Shown here: positions 12,031-25,976 of the stretch, piece by piece
Numbering within the stretch: position 1 is the stretch's first letter
Layout of the letters: each line of letters starts with the position of its first letter
Source of the DNA: Prosapia bicincta
Taxonomy: Eukaryota > Arthropoda > Insecta > Hemiptera > Cercopidae
Direction of reading: 5' to 3'
Length of the DNA stretch: 64,000 nucleotides
Assembly (NCBI GenBank): GCA_036971475.1
Contig: JBAIZL010000002.1
Location: 14,014,868-14,078,867 of the forward strand
Notes under the pieces: generated by a model
The model's database searches: none
The model's input: the letters and a program-made list of their open reading frames with translations, nothing else
What the model was told of the DNA's origin: nothing
Program-made: the position numbers and the translations under genes

Positions 12031-15000
12031 CTAAGTACTAACTATGTCGTTACTAAAAACTATCGATATCGTTACTGAAGACTATCGATGTCGTTACTAA
12101 GGACTTTCTCTGGCGTTACTAAGGAATATCTATATCGTTACTAAGGAATATCTTTTACGATACGAAGGATATTATTTAGCGTTACTAAGGACTAACTATG
12201 TCGTTACTAAGGACTATCTATGTCGTTACTAAGGGCTTTCTCTGGCGTTACTAAGGAATATCCATGTCGTTACTAAGAAATATCTATGTCGTTACTAAGG
12301 ACTATCGATGTCGTTACTAAGGACTCTATCTTGCGTTACTAAGGACTATTTATGTCGTAACTATGGACTATCAATGTCGTTACTAAGGACTATCTAGGTC
12401 GTTACTAAGGACTATCTATGTCGATACTAAGGACTTTCTCTGGCGTTACTAATGACTTTCTCTGGCGTTACTGAGGATTATCTATGTCGTTTCTAAGAAA
12501 TATCTATGCCGTTACTAAGGACTATCGATGACGTTACTAAGGACTTTCTCTGGCGTTACTAAGGACGATCTATGTCGTTACAAAGGACTATCGATGTCGT
12601 TACTAAGGACTTTCTCTGTCGTTACTAAAGACTATCTATGTCGTTGATAAGGACTATCTATGTCGTTACTAAGGACTATCTATGTCGTTACTAAGGACTA
12701 TCTATGTCGTTACTAAGGAATATCTATGTCGTTGCTAAGGACTATCTATGTCGTTACTAAGGACTATCTATGTCGTTGCTAAGGACTATCTATGTCGTTA
12801 CTAAGGACTATCTTTGTCGTTGCTAAGGACTATCTATGTCGTTACTAAAGACTATCTATGTCGTTGCTAAGGACTATCTATGTCGTTACTAAGGACTATC
12901 TATGTCGTTGCTAAGGACTATCTATGTCGTTGTTAAGGACTATCGATGACGTTACTAAGGACGATCTATGTCGTTACTAAGGACTATCTATGTCGTTACT
13001 AAGGACTATCTATGTCGTTGCTAAGGACTATCTATGTCTTTGCTAAGGACTATCTATGTCGTTACTAAGGACTATCTATGTCGTTGCTAAGGACTATCTA
13101 TGTCGTTACTAAGGACTATCTATGTCGTTGCTAATGACTATCTATGTCGTTGCTAAGGACTATCTATGTCGTTGCTAAGGACTATCTATGTCGTTGCTAA
13201 GGACTATCTATGTCGTTACTAAGTACTATCTATGTCGTTGCTAAGGACTATCTATGTCGTTACTAAGGACTATCTATGTCGTTACAAATGACTATCTATG
13301 TCGTTACTAAGGACTATCTATGTCGTTGCTAAGGACTATCTATGTCGTTACTAAGGACTATCTATGTCGTTGCTAAGGACTATCTATGTCGTTACTAAAG
13401 ACTATCTATGTCGTTGCTAAGGACTATCTATGTCGTTACTAAAGACTATCTATGTCGTTGGTGAGGTTTATCTATGTCGTTGCTAAAGACTATCTATGTC
13501 GTTACTAAGGACTATCTATGTCGTTGCTAAGGACTATCTATGTCGTTACTAAGGACTATCTATGTCGTTGCTAAGGACTATCTATGTCGTTGCTAAGGAC
13601 TATCTATGTCGTTACTAAAGACTATCTATGTCGTTGATAAGGACTATCTACGTCGTTACTAAGGACTATCTATGTCGTTGCTAAGGACTATCTATGTCGT
13701 TGCTAAGGACTATCTATGTCGTTACTAAAGACTATCTATGCCGTTGCTAAGGACTATCTATGTCGTTGCTTAGGACTTTCTCTGGCGTTACTAAGGACGA
13801 TTCATGTCGTTACAAAGGACTATCGATGTCGTTACTAAGGACTTTCTCTGTCGTTACTAAAGACTATCTATGTCGTTGCTAAGGAATATCCATGTCGTTA
13901 CTTAGAACTATCTATGTCGTTACTAAGGACTATCGATGTCGTTACTAAGGACTTTATCTGGCGTTACTAAGGACTATTTATGTCGTAACTATGGACTATC
14001 AATGTCGTTACTAAGGACTACCTACGTCGTTTCTAAGGACTATCTATGTCGATACTAAGGACTTTCTCTGGCGTTACTGAGGAATATCTATGTCGTTTCT
14101 AAGAACTATCTATGCCGTTACTAAGGACTATCGATGACGTTACTAAGGACTTTCTCTGGCGTTACTAAGGACGATCTATGTCGTTACAAAGGACTATCGA
14201 TGTCGTTACTAAGAACTTTCTCTGTCGTTACTAAATACTATCTATGTCGTTGCTAAGGACTATCTATGTCGTTACTCAGGACTATCAATGTCGTTACTAA
14301 GGACTATCTATGTCGTTACTAAGGACTATCTACGTCGTTGCTAAGGACTATCTATGTCGTTACTAAGGACTATCTATGTCGTTACTAAGAACTATCTATG
14401 TCGTTGCTAAGGACTATCTATGTCGTTACTAAGGACTATCTATGTCGTTGCTAAGGACTATCTATGTCGTTGCTAAGGACTATCTATGTCGTTACTAAGG
14501 ACTATCTATGTCGTTGCTAAGGACTATCTATGTCGTTGCTAAGGACTATCTATGTCGTTGCTAAGGACTATCTATGTCGTTGCTAAGGACTATCTATGTC
14601 GTTACTAAGGACTATCTATGTCGTTGCTAAGGACTATCTATGTCGTTGCTAAGGACTATCTATGTCGTTGCTAAGGACTTTCTCTGGCGTTACTAAGGAC
14701 GATCTATGTCGTTACAAAGGACTATCGATGTCGTTACTAAGGACTTTCTCTGTCGTTACTAAAGACTATCTATGTCGTTGCTAAGGAATATCCATGTCGT
14801 TACTAAGAACTATCTATGTCGTTACTAAGGACTATCGATGTCGTTACTAAGGACTTTATCTGGCGTTACTAAGGACTATTTATGTCGTAAATATGGACTA
14901 TCAATGTCGTTTCTAAGGACTATCTATGTCGTTACTAAGGACTATCTATGTCGATACTAAGGACTTTCTCTGGCGTTACTGAGGAATATCTATGTCGTTT

Positions 15001-15238
15001 CTAAGAACTATCTATGCCGTTACTAAGGACTATCGATGACGTTACTAAGGACGATCTATGTCGTTACAAAGGACTATCGATGTCGTTACTAAGGCCTTTC
15101 TCTGTCGTTACTAAAGACTATCTATGTCGTTGCTAAGGACTATCTATGTCGTTGCTAAGGACTTTCTCTGGCGTTACTAAGGACGATCTATGTCGTTACA
15201 AAGGACTATCGATGTCGTTACTAAGGACTATCTATGTC

Positions 15239-16598
15239 GCTACTAAGGACCGCCTATGTCGTTACTAACGCCTATCTATGTCGTTACTAAGAACTTTCTC
15301 TGGCGTTACTAAGGACTAACTATGTGTTGCTAAGGACAATCTACGTCGATACTAAGGACCTTCTCTGGCGTCACTAAGGACCTTCTCTGCCGTTACTAAG
15401 GAATAAATATGTCGTTACTAAGGACTATCTATGTCGATACTAAAGACTTTCTCTGGCGTTACAAAGGACTAAATATATCGTTACTAAGGATTAACTATGT
15501 CGTTACTAAGAAGTATCTATGTCGATACTAAGGATTTTCTCTGTCGTTACTAAATAATATCTATATCGTGACTAAGGTCTATCTATGTCGTTACTAAGGG
15601 CTATCTATGTCCTTACTAAGGAGTTACTCTAGCTTTACTTTGGACTATGAATGTCGTTACTAAGAACTATCCATGTCTTTACTGTGGACTATCTATGTCG
15701 TTACTAAGGACTATCTATTTCGATACAAAGGATTATCTACGTCGTTACTAAGGACTATCTATGTCCATACTAAGGACTATGTATGTCGTTACTAAGGACT
15801 ATCTATGTTGTCACTAAGGACTCTCTGTGCCGTTACTAAGGACTACCTATGTCGTTACTAAGGATTATCTATGTCGTTACTAAGGACTATCTATGTCGTT
15901 ACTAAGGAGTTTCGCTAGCTTTACTTTGGACTATGAATGTCGTTACTAAGGACTATTGATGTCGTTACTATGGACTTTCTCTGGCGTTACTAAGGAATAT
16001 CTATGTCGTTACTAAGGACTATCGATGTCGTTACTAAGGAGTTTCTCTGGCTTTACTTTGGACTATGTATGTCGTTACTAAGGATTATCTATGTCTTTAC
16101 TAAGGACGTCCGACGTTGTTACTATAGACTATATGTGACGCATCTAATTACATTGTCTGTCGTTACTAAAGAATATCTATGTCGTTACTAAGGACTATCT
16201 ATGTCGTTACTAAGGACTTTATCTGGCGTTACTAAAGAATATCCATGTCGTTACTGAGGACTATCTATGTCGTTACTAAGGGCAATCTTTGCCGTTACTA
16301 AGGACTATCTATGTCGCTAGTAAGGACTATCTATGTCGTTACTAAGCACTATCTATTTCGTTACTAAGGACAGTCTATGTCGTTATTAAGGCCTATTTAT
16401 GTCGTTAATAAGGAATTTCCCTGGCGTTACTAAAGACTAACTATGTCGTTACTAAGGACTATCGATATCGTTACTGAAGACTATCGATGTCGTTACTAAG
16501 GACTTTCTCTGGCGTTACTAAGGAATATCTATATCGTTACTAAGGAATATCTTTTTCGATACGAAGGATATTATTTAGCGTTACTAAGGACTAACTAT
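15239..16598 (+). repeat. Diverged cap block, copy 4
   Basis: Same order of private variants as copy 3, including CTTTACTTTGG and GACGTCCGACG. It differs by an extra 66 bp (3 units) near 15,425-15,490, the loss of 132 bp (6 units) after TTTCCCTGGCG near 16,430, and one missing T near 15,325. All length changes except that single base are whole units. Confidence 0.87.
15323..15328 (+). other. Single-base deletion making a 21-bp unit
   Basis: Reads CTATGTGTTGCTAAGG where cap copies 1-3 read CTATGTTGTTGCTAAGG. Phase is 19 at 15,309 and 18 at 15,330. This event is independent of the one near 2,657. Confidence 0.9.
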
Positions 16599-19500
16599 GT
16601 CGTTACTAAGGACTATCTATGTCGTTACTAAGGGCTTTCTCTGGTGTTACTAAGGAATATCCATGTCGTTACTAAGAACTATCTATGTCGTTACTAAGGA
16701 CTATCGATGTCGTTACTAAGGACTCTATCTTGCGTTACTAAGGACTATTTATGTCGTAACTATGGACTATCAATGTCGTTACTAAGGACTATCTATGTCG
16801 TTACTAAGGACTATCTATGTCGATACTAAGGACTTTCTCTGGCGTCACTAATGGCTTTCTCTGGCGTTACTGAGGAATATCTATGTCGTTTCTAAGAAAT
16901 ATCTATGCCGTTACTAAGGACTATCGATGACGTTACTAAGGACTTTCTCTGGCGTTACTAAGGACGATCTATGTCGTTACAAAGGACTATCGATGGCGTT
17001 ACTAAGGACTTTCTCTGTCGTTACTAAAGACTATCTATGTCGTTGCTAAGGACTATCTATGTCGTTACTAAGGACTATCTATGTCGTTACTAAGGACTAT
17101 CTATGTCGTTACTAAGGACTATCTATGTCGTTGCTGAGGACTATCTATGTCGTTACTAAGGACTATCTATGTCGTTCCTAAGGACTATCTATGTCGTTAC
17201 TAAGGACTATCTTTGTCGTTGCTAAGGACTATCTATGTCGTTACTAAACACTATCTATGTCGTTTCTAAGGACTATCTATGTCGTTACTAAGGACTATCT
17301 ATGTCGTTGCTAAGGACTATCTATGTCGTTGCTAAGGACTATCTATGTCGTTGCTAAGGACTATCTATGTCGTTACTAAGGACTATCTATGTTGTTACTA
17401 AGGACTATCTATGTCGTTGCTAAGGACTATCTATGTCTTTGCTAAGGACTATCTATGTCGTTACTAAGAACTATATATGTCGTTGCTAAGGACTATCTAT
17501 GTCGTTACTAAGGACTATCTATGTCGTTGCTAATGACTATCTTTGTCGTTGCTAAGGACTATCTATGTCGTTGCTAAGGACTATCTATGTCGTTGCTAAG
17601 GACTATCTATGTCGTTGCTAAGGACTATCTATGTCGTTACTAAGGACTATCTATGTCGTTGCTAAGGACTATCTATGTCGTTACTAAAGACTATCTATGT
17701 CGTTGCTAAGGACTATCTATGTCGTTACTAAGGACTATCTATGTCGTTGCTAAGGACTATCTATGTCGTTGCTAAGGACTATCTATGTCGTTGCTAAGGA
17801 CTATCTATGTCGTTACTAAGGACTATCTATGTCGTTGCTAATGACTATCTTTGTCGTTGCTAAGGACTATCTATGTCGTTGCTAAGGACTATCTATGTCG
17901 TTGCTAAGGACTATCTATGTCGTTGCTAAGGACTATCTATGTCGTTACTAAGTACTATCTATGTCGTTGCTAAGGACTATCTATGTCGTTACTAAGGACT
18001 ATCTATGTCGTTACTAATGACTATCTATGTCGTTGCTAATGACTATCTATGTCATTGCTAAGGACTATCTATGTCGTTACTAAGGACTATCTATGTCGTT
18101 GCTAAGGACTATATATGTCGTTACTAAGGACTATCTATGTCGTTGCTAAGGACTATCTATGTCGTTACTAAAGACTATCTATGTCGTTGCTAAGGACTAT
18201 CTATGTCGTTACTAAGGACTATCTATGTCGTTGCTAAGGACTATCTATGTCGTTGCTAAGGACTATCTATGTCGTTGCTAAGGACTATCTACGTCGTTAC
18301 TAAGGACTATCTATGTCGTTGCTAAGGACTATCTATGTCGTTGCTAAGGAATATCTATGTCGTTACTAAAGACTATCTATGTCGTTGCTAAGGACTATCT
18401 ATGTCGTTGCTAAGGACTTTCTCTGTCGTTACTAAAGACTATCTATGTCGTTGCTAAGGAATATCCATGTCGTTACTAAGAACTATCTATGTCGTTACTA
18501 AGGACTATCGATGTCGTTACTAAGGACTTTATCTGGCGTTACTAAGGACTATTTATGTCGTAACTATGGACTATCAATGTCGTTACTAAGGACTATCTAC
18601 GTCGTTACTAAGGACTATCTATGTCGATACTAAGGACTTTCTCTGGCGTTACTGAGGAATATCTATGTCGTTTCTAAGAACTATCTATGCCGTTACTAAG
18701 GACTATCGATGACGTTACTAAGGACTTTCTCTGGCGTTACTAAGGACGATCTATGTCGTTACAAAGGACTATCGATGTCGTTACTAAGGACTTTCTCTGT
18801 CGTTACTAAAGACTATCTATGTCGTTACTAAGGACTATCTATGTCGTTACTAAGGACTATCTATGGCGTTACTAAGGACTATCTATGTCGTTACTAAGGA
18901 CTAACTACGTCGTTGCTAAGGACTATCTATGTCGTTACTAAGGACTATCTATGTCGTTGCTAAGGACTATCTATGTCGTTACTAAGGACTATCTATGTCG
19001 TTGCTAAGAACTATCTATGTCGTTACTAAGGACTATCTATGTCGTTGCTAATGACTATCTATGTCGTTGTTAAGGACTATCTATGTCGTTGCTAAGGACT
19101 ATCTATGTCGTTACTAAGGACTATCTATGTCGTTACTAAGTACTAACTATGTCGTTACTAAAAACTATCGATATCGTTACTGAAGACTATCGATGTCGTT
19201 ACTAAGGACTTTCTCTGGCGTTACTAAGGAATATCTATATCGTTACTAAGGAATATCTTTTACGATACGAAGGATATTATTTAGCGTTACTAAGGACTAA
19301 CTATGTCGTTACTAAGGACTATCTATGTCGTTACTAAGGGCTTTCTCTGGCGTTACTAAGGAATATCCATGTCGTTACTAAGAAATATCTATGTCGTTAC
19401 TAAGGACTATCGATGTCGTTACTAAGGACTCTATCTTGCGTTACTAAGGACTATTTATGTCGTAACTATGGACTATCAATGTCGTTACTAAGGACTATCT

Positions 19501-22343
19501 AGGTCGTTACTAAGGACTATCTATGTCGATACTAAGGACTTTCTCTGGCGTTACTAATGACTTTCTCTGGCGTTACTGAGGATTATCTATGTCGTTTCTA
19601 AGAAATATCTATGCCGTTACTAAGGACTATCGATGACGTTACTAAGGACTTTCTCTGGCGTTACTAAGGACGATCTATGTCGTTACAAAGGACTATCGAT
19701 GTCGTTACTAAGGACTTTCTCTGTCGTTACTAAAGACTATCTATGTCGTTGATAAGGACTATCTATGTCGTTACTAAGGACTATCTATGTCGTTACTAAG
19801 GACTATCTATGTCGTTACTAAGGAATATCTATGTCGTTGCTAAGGACTATCTATGTCGTTACTAAGGACTATCTATGTCGTTGCTAAGGACTATCTATGT
19901 CGTTACTAAGGACTATCTTTGTCGTTGCTAAGGACTATCTATGTCGTTACTAAAGACTATCTATGTCGTTGCTAAGGACTATCTATGTCGTTACTAAGGA
20001 CTATCTATGTCGTTGCTAAGGACTATCTATGTCGTTGTTAAGGACTATCGATGACGTTACTAAGGACGATCTATGTCGTTACTAAGGACTATCTATGTCG
20101 TTACTAAGGACTATCTATGTCGTTGCTAAGGACTATCTATGTCTTTGCTAAGGACTATCTATGTCGTTACTAAGGACTATCTATGTCGTTGCTAAGGACT
20201 ATCTATGTCGTTACTAAGGACTATCTATGTCGTTGCTAATGACTATCTATGTCGTTGCTAAGGACTATCTATGTCGTTGCTAAGGACTATCTATGTCGTT
20301 GCTAAGGACTATCTATGTCGTTACTAAGTACTATCTATGTCGTTGCTAAGGACTATCTATGTCGTTACTAAGGACTATCTATGTCGTTACAAATGACTAT
20401 CTATGTCGTTACTAAGGACTATCTATGTCGTTGCTAAGGACTATCTATGTCGTTACTAAGGACTATCTATGTCGTTGCTAAGGACTATCTATGTCGTTAC
20501 TAAAGACTATCTATGTCGTTGCTAAGGACTATCTATGTCGTTACTAAAGACTATCTATGTCGTTGGTGAGGTTTATCTATGTCGTTGCTAAAGACTATCT
20601 ATGTCGTTACTAAGGACTATCTATGTCGTTGCTAAGGACTATCTATGTCGTTACTAAGGACTATCTATGTCGTTGCTAAGGACTATCTATGTCGTTGCTA
20701 AGGACTATCTATGTCGTTACTAAAGACTATCTATGTCGTTGATAAGGACTATCTACGTCGTTACTAAGGACTATCTATGTCGTTGCTAAGGACTATCTAT
20801 GTCGTTGCTAAGGACTATCTATGTCGTTACTAAAGACTATCTATGCCGTTGCTAAGGACTATCTATGTCGTTGCTTAGGACTTTCTCTGGCGTTACTAAG
20901 GACGATTCATGTCGTTACAAAGGACTATCGATGTCGTTACTAAGGACTTTCTCTGTCGTTACTAAAGACTATCTATGTCGTTGCTAAGGAATATCCATGT
21001 CGTTACTTAGAACTATCTATGTCGTTACTAAGGACTATCGATGTCGTTACTAAGGACTTTATCTGGCGTTACTAAGGACTATTTATGTCGTAACTATGGA
21101 CTATCAATGTCGTTACTAAGGACTACCTACGTCGTTTCTAAGGACTATCTATGTCGATACTAAGGACTTTCTCTGGCGTTACTGAGGAATATCTATGTCG
21201 TTTCTAAGAACTATCTATGCCGTTACTAAGGACTATCGATGACGTTACTAAGGACTTTCTCTGGCGTTACTAAGGACGATCTATGTCGTTACAAAGGACT
21301 ATCGATGTCGTTACTAAGAACTTTCTCTGTCGTTACTAAATACTATCTATGTCGTTGCTAAGGACTATCTATGTCGTTACTCAGGACTATCAATGTCGTT
21401 ACTAAGGACTATCTATGTCGTTACTAAGGACTATCTACGTCGTTGCTAAGGACTATCTATGTCGTTACTAAGGACTATCTATGTCGTTACTAAGAACTAT
21501 CTATGTCGTTGCTAAGGACTATCTATGTCGTTACTAAGGACTATCTATGTCGTTGCTAAGGACTATCTATGTCGTTGCTAAGGACTATCTATGTCGTTAC
21601 TAAGGACTATCTATGTCGTTGCTAAGGACTATCTATGTCGTTGCTAAGGACTATCTATGTCGTTGCTAAGGACTATCTATGTCGTTGCTAAGGACTATCT
21701 ATGTCGTTACTAAGGACTATCTATGTCGTTGCTAAGGACTATCTATGTCGTTGCTAAGGACTATCTATGTCGTTGCTAAGGACTTTCTCTGGCGTTACTA
21801 AGGACGATCTATGTCGTTACAAAGGACTATCGATGTCGTTACTAAGGACTTTCTCTGTCGTTACTAAAGACTATCTATGTCGTTGCTAAGGAATATCCAT
21901 GTCGTTACTAAGAACTATCTATGTCGTTACTAAGGACTATCGATGTCGTTACTAAGGACTTTATCTGGCGTTACTAAGGACTATTTATGTCGTAAATATG
22001 GACTATCAATGTCGTTTCTAAGGACTATCTATGTCGTTACTAAGGACTATCTATGTCGATACTAAGGACTTTCTCTGGCGTTACTGAGGAATATCTATGT
22101 CGTTTCTAAGAACTATCTATGCCGTTACTAAGGACTATCGATGACGTTACTAAGGACGATCTATGTCGTTACAAAGGACTATCGATGTCGTTACTAAGGC
22201 CTTTCTCTGTCGTTACTAAAGACTATCTATGTCGTTGCTAAGGACTATCTATGTCGTTGCTAAGGACTTTCTCTGGCGTTACTAAGGACGATCTATGTCG
22301 TTACAAAGGACTATCGATGTCGTTACTAAGGACTATCTATGTC

Positions 22344-23703
22344 GCTACTAAGGACCGCCTATGTCGTTACTAACGCCTATCTATGTCGTTACTAAGAACT
22401 TTCTCTGGCGTTACTAAGGACTAACTATGTGTTGCTAAGGACAATCTACGTCGATACTAAGGACCTTCTCTGGCGTCACTAAGGACCTTCTCTGCCGTTA
22501 CTAAGGAATAAATATGTCGTTACTAAGGACTATCTATGTCGATACTAAAGACTTTCTCTGGCGTTACAAAGGACTAAATATATCGTTACTAAGGATTAAC
22601 TATGTCGTTACTAAGAAGTATCTATGTCGATACTAAGGATTTTCTCTGTCGTTACTAAATAATATCTATATCGTGACTAAGGTCTATCTATGTCGTTACT
22701 AAGGGCTATCTATGTCCTTACTAAGGAGTTACTCTAGCTTTACTTTGGACTATGAATGTCGTTACTAAGAACTATCCATGTCTTTACTGTGGACTATCTA
22801 TGTCGTTACTAAGGACTATCTATTTCGATACAAAGGATTATCTACGTCGTTACTAAGGACTATCTATGTCCATACTAAGGACTATGTATGTCGTTACTAA
22901 GGACTATCTATGTTGTCACTAAGGACTCTCTGTGCCGTTACTAAGGACTACCTATGTCGTTACTAAGGATTATCTATGTCGTTACTAAGGACTATCTATG
23001 TCGTTACTAAGGAGTTTCGCTAGCTTTACTTTGGACTATGAATGTCGTTACTAAGGACTATTGATGTCGTTACTATGGACTTTCTCTGGCGTTACTAAGG
23101 AATATCTATGTCGTTACTAAGGACTATCGATGTCGTTACTAAGGAGTTTCTCTGGCTTTACTTTGGACTATGTATGTCGTTACTAAGGATTATCTATGTC
23201 TTTACTAAGGACGTCCGACGTTGTTACTATAGACTATATGTGACGCATCTAATTACATTGTCTGTCGTTACTAAAGAATATCTATGTCGTTACTAAGGAC
23301 TATCTATGTCGTTACTAAGGACTTTATCTGGCGTTACTAAAGAATATCCATGTCGTTACTGAGGACTATCTATGTCGTTACTAAGGGCAATCTTTGCCGT
23401 TACTAAGGACTATCTATGTCGCTAGTAAGGACTATCTATGTCGTTACTAAGCACTATCTATTTCGTTACTAAGGACAGTCTATGTCGTTATTAAGGCCTA
23501 TTTATGTCGTTAATAAGGAATTTCCCTGGCGTTACTAAAGACTAACTATGTCGTTACTAAGGACTATCGATATCGTTACTGAAGACTATCGATGTCGTTA
23601 CTAAGGACTTTCTCTGGCGTTACTAAGGAATATCTATATCGTTACTAAGGAATATCTTTTTCGATACGAAGGATATTATTTAGCGTTACTAAGGACTAAC
23701 TAT
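22344..23703 (+). repeat. Diverged cap block, copy 5
   Basis: Cap copy 4 displaced by 7,105 bp, with the same 66-bp gain, 132-bp loss and missing base. This is the last cap in the window; none occurs from here to 64,000. Confidence 0.88.
22428..22433 (+). other. Single-base deletion making a 21-bp unit (copied)
   Basis: Same missing T as near 15,325, displaced by 7,105 bp. It is the last register shift I can find: the phase is 17 at 23,821, 25,669, 60,165, 63,399 and 63,971. Confidence 0.9.
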
Positions 23704-25726
23704 GTCGTTACTAAGGACTATCTATGTCGTTACTAAGGGCTTTCTCTGGTGTTACTAAGGAATATCCATGTCGTTACTAAGAACTATCTATGTCGTTACT
23801 AAGGACTATCGATGTCGTTACTAAGGACTCTATCTTGCGTTACTAAGGACTATTTATGTCGTAACTATGGACTATCAATGTCGTTACTAAGGACTATCTA
23901 TGTCGTTACTAAGGACTATCTATGTCGATACTAAGGACTTTCTCTGGCGTCACTAATGGCTTTCTCTGGCGTTACTGAGGAATATCTATGTCGTTTCTAA
24001 GAAATATCTATGCCGTTACTAAGGACTATCGATGACGTTACTAAGGACTTTCTCTGGCGTTACTAAGGACGATCTATGTCGTTACAAAGGACTATCGATG
24101 GCGTTACTAAGGACTTTCTCTGTCGTTACTAAAGACTATCTATGTCGTTGCTAAGGACTATCTATGTCGTTACTAAGGACTATCTATGTCGTTACTAAGG
24201 ACTATCTATGTCGTTACTAAGGACTATCTATGTCGTTGCTGAGGACTATCTATGTCGTTACTAAGGACTATCTATGTCGTTCCTAAGGACTATCTATGTC
24301 GTTACTAAGGACTATCTTTGTCGTTGCTAAGGACTATCTATGTCGTTACTAAACACTATCTATGTCGTTTCTAAGGACTATCTATGTCGTTACTAAGGAC
24401 TATCTATGTCGTTGCTAAGGACTATCTATGTCGTTGCTAAGGACTATCTATGTCGTTGCTAAGGACTATCTATGTCGTTACTAAGGACTATCTATGTTGT
24501 TACTAAGGACTATCTATGTCGTTGCTAAGGACTATCTATGTCTTTGCTAAGGACTATCTATGTCGTTACTAAGAACTATATATGTCGTTGCTAAGGACTA
24601 TCTATGTCGTTACTAAGGACTATCTATGTCGTTGCTAATGACTATCTTTGTCGTTGCTAAGGACTATCTATGTCGTTGCTAAGGACTATCTATGTCGTTG
24701 CTAAGGACTATCTATGTCGTTGCTAAGGACTATCTATGTCGTTACTAAGGACTATCTATGTCGTTGCTAAGGACTATCTATGTCGTTACTAAAGACTATC
24801 TATGTCGTTGCTAAGGACTATCTATGTCGTTACTAAGGACTATCTATGTCGTTGCTAAGGACTATCTATGTCGTTGCTAAGGACTATCTATGTCGTTGCT
24901 AAGGACTATCTATGTCGTTACTAAGGACTATCTATGTCGTTGCTAATGACTATCTTTGTCGTTGCTAAGGACTATCTATGTCGTTGCTAAGGACTATCTA
25001 TGTCGTTGCTAAGGACTATCTATGTCGTTGCTAAGGACTATCTATGTCGTTACTAAGTACTATCTATGTCGTTGCTAAGGACTATCTATGTCGTTACTAA
25101 GGACTATCTATGTCGTTACTAATGACTATCTATGTCGTTGCTAATGACTATCTATGTCATTGCTAAGGACTATCTATGTCGTTACTAAGGACTATCTATG
25201 TCGTTGCTAAGGACTATATATGTCGTTACTAAGGACTATCTATGTCGTTGCTAAGGACTATCTATGTCGTTACTAAAGACTATCTATGTCGTTGCTAAGG
25301 ACTATCTATGTCGTTACTAAGGACTATCTATGTCGTTGCTAAGGACTATCTATGTCGTTGCTAAGGACTATCTATGTCGTTGCTAAGGACTATCTACGTC
25401 GTTACTAAGGACTATCTATGTCGTTGCTAAGGACTATCTATGTCGTTGCTAAGGAATATCTATGTCGTTACTAAAGACTATCTATGTCGTTGCTAAGGAC
25501 TATCTATGTCGTTGCTAAGGACTTTCTCTGTCGTTACTAAAGACTATCTATGTCGTTGCTAAGGAATATCCATGTCGTTACTAAGAACTATCTATGTCGT
25601 TACTAAGGACTATCGATGTCGTTACTAAGGACTTTATCTGGCGTTACTAAGGACTATTTATGTCGTAACTATGGACTATCAATGTCGTTACTAAGGACTA
25701 TCTACGTCGTTACTAAGGACTATCTA

Positions 25727-25914
25727 TGTCGATACTAAGGACTTTCTCTGGCGTTACTGAGGAATATCTATGTCGTTTCTAAGAACTATCTATGCCGTTA
25801 CTAAGGACTATCGATGACGTTACTAAGGACTTTCTCTGGCGTTACTAAGGACGATCTATGTCGTTACAAAGGACTATCGATGTCGTTACTAAGGACTTTC
25901 TCTGTCGTTACTAA
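25727..25914 (+). repeat. 188-bp variant-unit cassette, representative copy
   Basis: Eight to nine non-consensus units occur in fixed order: GTCGATACTAAGG, ACTTTCTCTGGCG, TTACTGAGGAATATC, GTTTCTAAGAAC, TATGCCGTTAC, CGATGACGTTAC, ACTTTCTCTGGCG, ACGATCTATG, GTTACAAAGG, CGATGTCGTTAC and ACTTTCTCTGTCG. The second TCTCTGGCG unit is present in some copies and absent in others. The GTTTCTAAG unit marks roughly 60 copies from about 303 to 63,508. Because the order is kept, the cassette behaves as an amplified block, and breakpoints of the larger duplications fall within or next to it. Confidence 0.85.
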
Positions 25915-25976
25915 ATACTATCTATGTCGTTGCTAAGGACTATCTATGTCGTTACTAAGGACTATCAATGTCGTTA

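Larger units (their letters stand above)
11630..18734 (+). repeat. 7,105-bp tandem duplication, first copy
   Basis: Rare variants here all recur exactly 7,105 bp to the right: CTAACTACG (11,796 and 18,901), TATCTAGGTC (near 12,393 and 19,498), GTTGGTGAGG (near 13,457 and 20,562), TTGCTTAGG (near 13,766 and 20,871), ACGATTCATG (near 13,798 and 20,903), GTTACTCAGG (14,271 and 21,376), GTTCCTAAGG (near 17,174 and 24,279) and AACTATATATG (near 17,470 and 24,575). The left break lies inside the 188-bp cassette, where GATGACGTTAC faces TCTGGCGTTAC. The length is 323 units minus one base, the lost base being the one near 15,325. A cap copy and a cap fragment (12,035-12,200) lie inside. Confidence 0.93.
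18735..25839 (+). repeat. 7,105-bp tandem duplication, second copy
   Basis: Direct copy abutting the first. Agreement continues 75 bp past the nominal end and stops at 25,914, where CTAAAT faces CTAAAG at 18,809. I found no difference between copies at any rare marker checked, which implies very recent duplication or an assembly duplication. I did not align every base. Confidence 0.92.

Noticed and set aside
16003..16191. 62-codon reading frame, related to the one at 9,052
   Set aside because: Same accidental read-through of diverged cap units. Its exact copy at 23,108-23,296 results from the 7,105-bp duplication and is not evidence of protein conservation.
23108..23296. 62-codon reading frame, identical to that at 16,003
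   Set aside because: Duplicate of a chance open frame, carried along with 7.1 kb of non-coding satellite.
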